NCBI GenBank assembly: GCA_001792895.1
Contig: MARA01000071.1
Span: 28,527 to 92,526, forward strand
Reading direction: 5' to 3'
DNA: 64,000 bases
Origin: Lentinus brumalis
Taxonomy: Eukaryota; Basidiomycota; Agaricomycetes; Polyporales; Polyporaceae
Of the stretch, positions 55,755 to 64,000 are shown piece by piece. A program made the position numbers and the translations under genes. Each line of letters starts with the position of its first letter. The stretch's first letter is position 1. A model generated the notes under the pieces. It was given only the letters and a program-made list of their open reading frames with translations, ran no database searches and had not been told where the DNA came from.

Positions 55755-57887
55755 ACGCGTGCCTTCTTCGTGCTATAGCTCGTTGGGTCGCTCAGGTGAA
55801 TGTTGCTGCGCTTCACCGGCGAATATTGCGTGGGAGGGATGAGGACCCTGATATACTGAACGTCGAGACACAATCTACACTTCGTCGAGTGACCGCCGTT
55901 GTTGCGTCGTTGTGCGATGTCGTAGTGCGTCATGCTGAAAACAACCAGCACCGTCGCCCGCCGCAGATCAATATGGTACCGAGAAGGCGGGATCAGATTG
56001 CCAAGCACGTCGTATGCTGGCAGGGGGCGCGCCACATGGGTCTCGACGAGGGCGTCTCGAGCAGCCATCGCCTCATCGGTGTAACACGGCCACCCCTCGA
56101 TCGAGAACTCGGAAGTGACTGCAAAGAGCACGTTAGATTGGCAACAGAGGCGGGCATGAGCACAGATGCTTACTCTGTTGTCCCGCCGCCATTCCAGCAT
56201 TCCCGCTGTCGCTGTCAGCGCGGGCGCGCGGCTGCAATGCAATGTCAACATTGCCCTACACGGACGATCGCGACTGCGACGTACCTCGAAGACAGTGTGC
56301 CTAAGCCGCAGGTGCTTCTCCGGCTTGCCCTCGTACACATGCCCGGACCGGACAGTGGCGTTCGGAGGCAGCAGCGAAACTAGGGTGCCCAGGGCGGCAT
56401 CGTAATCGGTTACAAGAGACGGGTATTGACGAGGAGGAGGGCCCAAGGCGAACGTCAGAGTAGTCTGCGCGAAACTTCTGTTGAACGTCGCGTTCTGTGT
56501 CGGCCCGCGATAGTTACCATCACAGCGCGCAAAGAACCAGTCGTCCTCAATCTGCCCTATGGTCCCGTACCCCGCCGCACTCGGAGGCGCAGGGCAAGGC
56601 ACCATGTCCGGTTCCGCTGCGTGTGCGGCCTGCGCCTCGACTGCATGCGCCGCGGCGGCTGCAGAGACACATATCTTGCCGCGCCCGTTCTGGTACCATG
56701 TGGTCAAGCTCTGCAGACTGGCCCCCTGAGCGAGGTACCACTCTCGGGCGGCCGCCGCAACTCGGGCGTACTCGAGCTTCATGGCGAGGCGTGAGCTAGC
56801 GGTGACAGAAGCCACATTTGCGTTGGAGGTGGACGCTGTTTGGTCGATGCGGCCGAAGTCCACTGTGGTGTCGTGCAGGGGCACATTGTTGCCAACCGAC
56901 GGAACTGCCGTGCTTCGCAAGAAAATGGTCAGGATGTGCGTCATGCGAGGGGGAAGGCCACCTACCAGTCTGCTGTAGCTACGTCAGGCTGGGGGTGCGC
57001 TTCCGGCTGCTTTCCCTTCCATGACGAAGGAATTGCGCTGGCGTCTGCGCTGCTTGTGCCACTGTATACATGCGGTGAGTGCCGTCGGTGGTACAGGTTC
57101 GTAGAGGACATACCTGGCTCCCGTCGCCGCCGTATCCCCGTGCTGAGCAAGGCCTACGGGCCGAACCACTTGGGCTGGAGTAACGGCTGTGTCGCCTGTC
57201 GCGGCAGACACCGCTTTGGAGCACTGCTCGGGCACGACATGCGTCTCAAGCTCTACGCGCACCGCGCTGCCGGTTCCACTGAATACATGCGGTCAGTTCC
57301 GTTGGTGACACAAATTAGTCAACGACATACCTAGAACCCGTGGCTGCGTCGGCCGTCGCGGCACAGGCCGCTTTGGATAAGTCGTGGGTCACGACATGCG
57401 TCGGGAGGGCTACCCGCACCACCGGCTCGCCCTCTCCATGTCCGCCGTCGGCCGAAACAGGCTGCGTGGCGATCGAGAGACTGCAAATGCCATGTTAGGT
57501 CCGCGAACGTAAAGATATCACCATGAGGAGAACATACCTCGCGTCAACGCCGACTGAGGTGCCGGTGGCAACCGGAGTGGTCCCCAGAGTGACTTGCTGC
57601 TCCTCGTATAGCTGCCGCGCCGACACAAACGGGAGTCCCCCGCCATGCTCACCACGGCTCATCAGGGAGGCTACATTGAGCTGGATGCTCGGCGAAGGAG
57701 ACGAAATCGGCGAAGGCGTCGGCGAAGTGAGGGGAGACATCGGCGAAGAAGTCAGGGATGAATAGTCGCTTCCGCTGCTGGTCAAAGACGGTCCTGTGAA
57801 CTTCGCGGCAGGTGGCTTGGAAGGGCCTCGGGGCGTCGAAGGAGCTCCTGTAGCCTTGGCGGGCGTGCGAGGGATCATGGACGACAT
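55755..57887 (-). CDS. Helitron-associated gene C, unknown
   Basis: The start at 57887 gives a Ser/Thr/Pro-rich N-terminus (MSSMIPRTPAKATGAPSTPR). Several short exons follow, joined with the same phase (codon split after AG). Two of them are duplicated modules containing LPTHVVTHDLSKAACAA and LETHVVPEQCSKAVSAA. The long central exon reads LEYARVAAAAREWYLAQGAS and IGQIEDDWFFARCDGNYRGP. The C-terminus reads PLPAYDVLGNLIPPSRYHID, then ATVLVVFSMTHYDI, and ends PTSYSTKKARV at 55755. The splice near 56150-56290 is unresolved. The C-terminal block has an OB-like alternating hydrophobic pattern. It is transcribed away from the Rep/helicase gene, sharing the 57.9-58.46 kb spacer, so it is probably part of the same element. 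Function unknown. Confidence 0.55.
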
Positions 57888-58462
57888 GTCGAACGGATGT
57901 GCTGAGAGGAAAGTGGTAGTACGAAGGAGGATTAGTACTGAGGGACTCTGTGTTTGTCGGTGCGGTACTTATACCTCTCCTGATGGCCATGACATGTCCC
58001 TCCACCACTGGTTCTGTGAGGTCTCGTCACGGACAGCAGAGGGCCAGATTGCTGCATGTGAGCAAATGCAGCCTGCATCGTGAACAGAGTGCTCCTCTCG
58101 ATCGTTGTTGCTACGAGCTCACGCCTCCAGGCGTTTGGAGGCGTTTGGAGGCGTCCAGAGCGGAGCGTGTAGTCCAGATTGACCTTAATGCACAGCGAAC
58201 CCGGTCAGCGGATACATGGTGCGTACTGCAAGAGTGCAAATGCAAGGCACAAAGCTCACCGTGGTCCTGCTGCGGGTGTTTCGTCGCGGCCACGTCCCAG
58301 CAAGTATCGCCAACTGAGGAGGACAACCAGAGCTTCGGTAAGGCCACCAGACGGACTTGTCGGCCGAAATACCCTGCAAGAGTTGAACGCAGCGCACCCA
58401 GTGCGTGGCGTACTTAGCGAATTCCTACCCCTCCGTCGACCGTGTCCCCAACCCACATACCC
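57888..58462. promoter_or_regulatory. Spacer between gene C and Rep/helicase gene
   Basis: A 0.57-kb region between head-to-head start codons. It contains a short tandem repeat, ggcgtttgga, near 58130-58150, otherwise nothing recognised. It probably drives both genes of the Helitron-like element. Confidence 0.4.
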
Positions 58463-61400
58463 ATGGACGATTTCGCCTGCCTCACGAAGCAAGAGCTCAC
58501 CGACCTCGCCCGGGGTCACTTGGTCCTACCGCGAGATGCAAGGGCCACCAAAGCCACCATGCTTGAGTACATGATCTCCAACGGGACCGAAGAACTCGTC
58601 GCATCCATGCGGCGGGCGGCTGTGCAGAAGGAGGACTCGCGGAAACGCCGACGCGCGGAGACTCAACAGGAACGGCGGTCGCACAGCGAACTGAGGCGCC
58701 CCCTGCCCACGCTTCCGATCCATCGCGTTACCTGCAGTTGCCTACTGAGGAGGAGCGCAAGGAGTGCTCTCGTCAGTTCATCGCGGCCACGTCCAATGCC
58801 GCGCTTGCATCTGCCATTTGTGCCGTGTGTGCCCGCGAGGTTAGCCTTGCGACAGACCGTGTTGAGGAGAACGCATTGCGATCCTTGCCCCATCGCGCAC
58901 GACTGCGGCCCGCCGAGCTCATCCCATGCATACATTGTACGACGGTTGCCTCCTAGAACCAGCAGGCGTGCGAGTCGACGGAGCCGACGTGTACATCACC
59001 ACATGCAGAAGTTGTCGAGAGGAGCTTCGCAAGGATCGCGCACAGCCACCACGCTTCTCCCTGGCCAACGACTTGTGGTTAGGTGGCGTGCCCGAGGAGT
59101 TGCAGATACTCACCATTCCCGAACAACTCCTCATCGCCCAGCTGTTCCCTCGTGTTTACGTCTTCAAGCTCTATCCCAAGACACCGGGATATCGCCCTGC
59201 GTCCGAAACCTTGCAGCGTGGTATGCGAGGGATGGTAAGCACGTACGAGCTCCATGGCCAGGGCGTTGCGGACATGGTCGACGGCGGCTTGCTTCCACGT
59301 CTACCTTCCGTTCTCGCATCTGTCATTTCTGTGACATTCATGGGGATTGGACCGCTCCCCAAGCAGTGGCTGCGGGCCACGTTTCGAGTGCGTCGGCCCG
59401 TAGTCGCGAACGCGTTGCGCCTGCTTCAGAGGCAGCACCGACATTATGGAAACATCACCGTCAGCGAGGAGAGACTGCGCGCCTTGCCCGAGGACGATGT
59501 GCCGGACGAGCTCCTAAGGATTATGCGTCAAACTCCAGACGGTGATGTGGCGCTGCAGGAGCATGGGGGATATGTGCCCGAGGACGATGACGACGATGTT
59601 GACGCCAATTCTGCTCATCCGCCTCCTACCACAGAACACGATACTGCGCCACAAGAAGGTGAGCTACTTCTGTTCACAGCAAGAGTCGCCGCACTCACCT
59701 GGTGCTTTCTGCAGGCCCCGATGTCATCCCTCTCCACATCGCAGGCAGCATCGACACCGATCTCAGCCGGATGACGGCCAACGAGATGATGCTGTGGGGG
59801 TTACAGAACCTGTGGAGCACCACGGGAGAGGGAGGATACTCTGTTCGCCATGGCCGGCAGCCCGTGAGCGACTTTGGGCGGCCGTTGAGCTCGGAGGCTG
59901 ACGCCAACGCACCGAGCGGCGAATCCATGCCGCCGAATTATTTCGAACGCGCGTTCCCATGCCTATTTCCCTACGGCGTTGGCGGCATGGAAGGCGTCCA
60001 GTCTGTGCGTCTGTCGCTGTCGGAACACGTTCAATGGGCCATGCTGTACCACGATCGCCGCTTTCGTACTCACGAGACCTTCCCCTTTGTCGCTTTCGGC
60101 ATTCAACAGCGGCGACAGGCCCTTGGATCCGCTCGCATCCAGATGAAGCGGCGCACGTTCGACCAAGAGGTCGCTATCCTGTCATCCATCACAAACGCCT
60201 CCTTGCGCCGCGTGAGCGAGCTAGAAGCCAACAGTCAGCCCATCACCGACCCCGCCATCCTGCTCTTGAAACGCCTTGTTTACGGCGCTGCGGGACGCGT
60301 CCAAGGCACCGACGCTGGACGGTTCAAGATCAGAGCACAAATATGGTCGACTTGCCTTGCTTACGGTGCGCCGTCCATGTGGCTGACCATCAATCCCAAC
60401 GACATCCACGATCCTGTCGCTCAGGTCTTCGCAGGCGCCGACATTGACATGGACGACTTCCTCTCGCGCCCTGGCCCCAACGCAGACGAGCGTGCGAAAG
60501 CCATAGCGGACGACCCCTTCGCTGCCGCGCGTTTCTTCCACTTCACAGTGACCACCATCTGCGAGACGCTGTTCCAGATTCGAGTCACGCCGTACGCTGT
60601 GAAAACCGCCATGGGGGTGCTCGGACGGCCAGTCGCATACGTCGGCGCTGTAGAGTCGCAAGGACGCGGATCGCTGCATCTGCATATGCTAGTGTGGCTC
60701 GAGGACACCCCGCGTACGGACGAGCTTCACGCCATGCTGCATACAGAAGAGTTTCGTGCCCGCGTGGTCGCCTACATTGGCGCAAATTTGCGAGCGTATC
60801 TGCCCGGCCTTGAATCTGCACAGACGGTCAAAGGCATTCCGAAGGAGAAGGAGATCTCGTACAGTCGGCCGCCGCATCCCGACTCACCCGACTATGACGC
60901 CCAGTGTCAACAGTACGAGTTAAGGCTCGCTCGCGTCCAACAAGTCCACACTTGCAAGATAGGCCGTTGTCTTCGCTATGACAGGAAAGGTGCTCTGTCA
61001 TGCAAACGGCGCGCTCCTTTTGAGGCCAGCAGCGACGATTACGTTACCCCGGAAGGACGGTGGGGGCAGAAGCGCCTCTACCGATACATCAATGGGTGGA
61101 TCCCTGCGGTGCTTGTTAACGGGCGCTGTAACAACGATGGGAAGCTGCTTACCAACGGCTCCGATACCAAGAATATCACGTTTTACGTCTCTTCCTATGC
61201 GGGCAAGAAACAGGCCAAAAATCACAACCTGTCGGCAATGATGGCAGATGGTTTTGCGTACCACGAATCACACCCCCGTCCCGAATATGTTGCGAACCTG
61301 CGAGAACAGCACCGCCTGTTGCTTTTCCGTTTGGTCAACGCTGTCAACAGGGAGCAAGAGCTCGCAGCCCCGATGGTTATCTCATACCTGATGGGGTGGA

Positions 61401-64000
61401 GCGACGTCAAAACATCCCATACGTATTCCCCGGTGTTCTGGTCGTCCTTCGTCGGCGCGCTCGTTCGCGCATACCCCACTATTAACAGGCCTCGCCGGTG
61501 AGTTAAGCGGTCCTGTGCCTTTAGTACATGCTCATGCATCTGTCAGGTCGGACGGTGAGGGGTCGGACGGTGAGGCAGGGGAGACCTCAGTGGCAATGAA
61601 CCTCGCACCAGATGCGCACGACGCGCCCTCGCGGATAGAGGCTGATGAGGCTGCAGAGGCTGATGACGCTCAGGTCAGTTGACGGATCACATGTTGTTGG
61701 CACACAAATACTCACGTCGCATAGGATGGCAACGAGAGAGTGACTTTGGAGGTCGGAGCTCATGGACGACTATACGCCAAATCCCAAGTTACAGACTACA
61801 TGCTGCGCGGGACCGAGCTCCAGTCCCACAGCCTGTTCGAGTTCATGCAGGACACGTATGAAACTGACCTGTCCATCAAAGAACGTGAGCAAGAAGATGT
61901 ACAGCAAGAAAGTGACACGGCAAGACGCCCGGGACGCCCGCGGCACACGCGATCGCGCTACCTGCCCACTCATCCATGCGCAAAATCCAAGCATCGGGTC
62001 TTCCGTGCGGCTGGCCACCGAAATCTGGTAAACATCGTCGGGCGGTGGTTCCCTCGTGATGACGACCCTGAGGTGCGAGACTTCTACTGCGCGAGCATGC
62101 TCATGCTCTTGAAGCCATGGCGTGCCCTGACCAAGACTTGAAGCTCGCCGATCAGACTTGGGATGTGGCGTTCCGCTCCTTCATGGACACGGCAACACCC
62201 GCCATCCGCTACGCTGTCGATGGGGTCCGCTATTTCCATCAATGTGCGCTCGCGGCGGCAGCGGATCGCAACGACGAGGACTCCACGGAGGTGGCCGGTC
62301 GCCGGCAGCGTGAAGACGACGACCAGATGCACGACGAGGGGGATGACGTGTTGACCCGACGTCGCAGAACGGCGCGCCGATCTACACGGAGGAAGCCCTC
62401 GCCGTGCTGAAGGCAACCCAGACGAGTTACGCAGAGAAGGCGCACGCCGTCCACGCCGTCGCAATGGCGAAACGTGCCGGGTACTTCGCAGACGTCGCGG
62501 ACGCGGGGTGGGACCCCTCTCAGGCTAAGGCGGTAGGTGTCGCTACCGGAGACGACCTGGTGAAGCTCCAGGGGTGGAGAACACAGCTCGCGAACGACGT
62601 TGCCGCACAGCAGCAAAACATGGGCACCCCGCCTGGTGCGGTTCAAGCACACGGTCCCGACGTCGTACACGGTATGCCAACCGGGCCTTTGGGAGGGAGC
62701 GTTGCTCACGTCGCCGAGGCGGAAGCCGAGGCAGCGCTGGAACCCGTCGATATCAGCAGTCTGCCGCCCGGACCAATACCGCGCGTTCGATATCATCACA
62801 TGGCATCTCGACACGACGCTCTCTGGAGCCGCTGTCCCGCCGCTGAGGATGGTCCTGTACGGGGAAGGAGGCACAGGGAAGTCCAGAGTCATTCAAACCG
62901 TGACCCAGGCCTTCGCGGCCCGCGGATGTGCTCACATGCTTGTTAAAGCTGCGTATACTGGCATCGCGGCGTCGCTCATCGACGGCAAGACCACGCACGT
63001 TATAGGCCAAATCCGAGTGGGCTCCGATGACGGTCCGAGTGAAGAAGGAAGGAAGCTATTGCAAGCGTTGTGGCGGGGCAAGATGTACCTCGTGCTCGAC
63101 GAGTACTCTATGATTTCCAAGTCCTTCTTCGCCTTACTGTCGCGGCACATCGGGGTGGGCATGGAGGGCAACGGGATGGACAGTAGTCGCTCGTTTGGAG
63201 GGCTCAATGTCATCCTCTGTGGAGATCTGCACCAGTTCCCACCCGTGGCTTGCGGCCTGGCGGAGGCGCTGTTTACGACCTCGAACCCTACACGCGACTC
63301 GGCCTACCCCAACCGCATCCTCGGACGCCTGATCTACGACGAATTCACCACCGTGGTGATCCTCAAGGAGCAGATGCGCGTAACGGACCCGACGTGGCGC
63401 GACTTCCTCGTGCACCTGCGGTACGGCAAGGTCACACCAGAGCACCTGAAGATGCTCCGCACGTTAATCATGCGGCCCCGAGCGGATGGGACGCCGGCCG
63501 ACATGTCGTCAGCCATATGGCGGTCGGCGTCCCTAGTCACTCCGCGGCACGCCGTTCGCACCGACTGGAACATCGAAGGTGTTCGCAAATGGTGTCGTAG
63601 TCAAGGCGAGCGGGTCTATGTCGTGACTGCCCAAGACCGCATCAACAAGCAGAAGCTCACCTTGGCGGAGCGGTGCGCTGTTGCTGGTCGGCCCCATAAG
63701 CAAGAGGGCAAGAAGAAGCGGAAGTGTCGAGACCTTCCCGAGACCCTGGAGCTAGCAATGGCATGCAGGTTATGGTAACGAGCAATATCCAAACAGACCT
63801 GGACTTGGCGAACGGCGCTCGTGGCGAGATTGTCGACATCGTCCTCCATCCGGACGAACCTCCCTTGCCAGCCGGGCCGGTAGTGCACCTGCAGGAGCTG
63901 CCTGCCTATATCCTCGTGAAGATGCAGCGCACGCGCGCGTCGAAGCTCGATGATCTACAGCCAAGTGTTGTGGCCCGTGGAACGATCGAATCCAGGATGC
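58463..64000 (+). pseudogene. Helitron Rep/PIF1-type helicase, frame-broken and cut by window end
   Basis: The N-terminal part has a zinc-ribbon-like segment (ICAVCAREV, TCRSCREEL). The Rep nuclease follows (59715-61497), with the HUH motif SLHLHMLVWL (about 60676) and the tyrosine motif YVSSYAGKKQAK (about 61190; Y-x3-Y-x2-K), which nick and join DNA in rolling-circle transposition. The PIF1-type SF1B helicase begins near 62760 with Walker A GEGGTGKS (about 62862), Walker B YLVLDEYSMI (about 63090) and CGDLHQFPPV (about 63230). Clean introns are 59659-59714, 61498-61548 and 61674-61724. One-base shifts without a good intron occur near 58680, 58925, 62135 and 63762; changes near 62365 and 62760 might be introns. 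The catalytic motifs survive, so the copy is recently decayed, or the assembly has errors. Confidence 0.88.

Noticed and set aside
62117..62410. Separate small gene between Rep and helicase domains
   Set aside because: The sequence (KLADQTWDVAFRSFMDTATP) is the normal inter-domain part of Helitron proteins. It appears separate only because of a nearby one-base frame shift.
1..64000. tRNA genes
   Set aside because: I looked by eye for B-box words such as GGTTCGAATCC and its variants on both strands and found none with a matching cloverleaf. A covariance-model scan would be needed for certainty.

Overview
The window looks like a chromosome segment of an agaricomycete (mushroom-forming, probably polypore-like) basidiomycete. 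The evidence is GC-rich coding sequence, many short GT-AG introns of about 48-90 bases, basidiomycete-restricted protein types, and three transposon classes common in this group (KDZ, Plavaka, Helitron). Exon coordinates were worked out by hand from reading frames and splice signals, so they are models, not transcript evidence.

Layout. 0.5-1.7 kb: a small unknown nuclear-type gene. 2.9-6.7 kb: a KDZ transposase gene with a CxC2 zinc cluster. 6.7-10.1 kb: gene-poor, with minisatellites and a decayed, subterminal-repeat-rich element. 10.2-12.1 kb: a DUF6697-like gene. 12.3-13.7 kb: a Ser/Pro-rich unknown gene (minus). 14.3-15.8 kb: an F-box-like gene (minus). 17.0-19.4 kb: a multi-pass membrane protein. 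21.5-24.2 kb: the most striking locus, a secreted, Kex2-processed repeat precursor built from about 20 near-identical phase-0 microexons. 24.6-28.8 kb: RFC1, the large clamp-loader subunit (minus). 29.1-31.9 kb: an unknown gene with a likely GC-AG intron. 32.1-34.1 kb or further: a second DUF6697-like gene (minus). 34.8-38.0 kb: a large disordered protein (minus). 38.0-41.3 kb: gene-free, holding two related foldback MITEs. 41.3-43.4 kb: a secreted S28 serine peptidase. 43.9-44.6 kb: a macrodomain-like protein (minus).

45.0-51.9 kb: a Plavaka (CACTA-like) transposase divergently paired with a DUF6698-like gene, probably one element. 53.0-64.0 kb: a Helitron-like region. Its Rep/helicase gene runs rightward off the window edge and is broken by several one-base shifts. 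Three leftward genes sit beside it, two of them clear paralogs with an OB-fold-like segment, as if they were single-strand-binding accessory genes of the element.

Functionally the window mixes housekeeping (RFC1), secretion (peptidase, repeat precursor), unknown lineage-specific genes and mobile DNA. No tRNA or rRNA gene was recognised.
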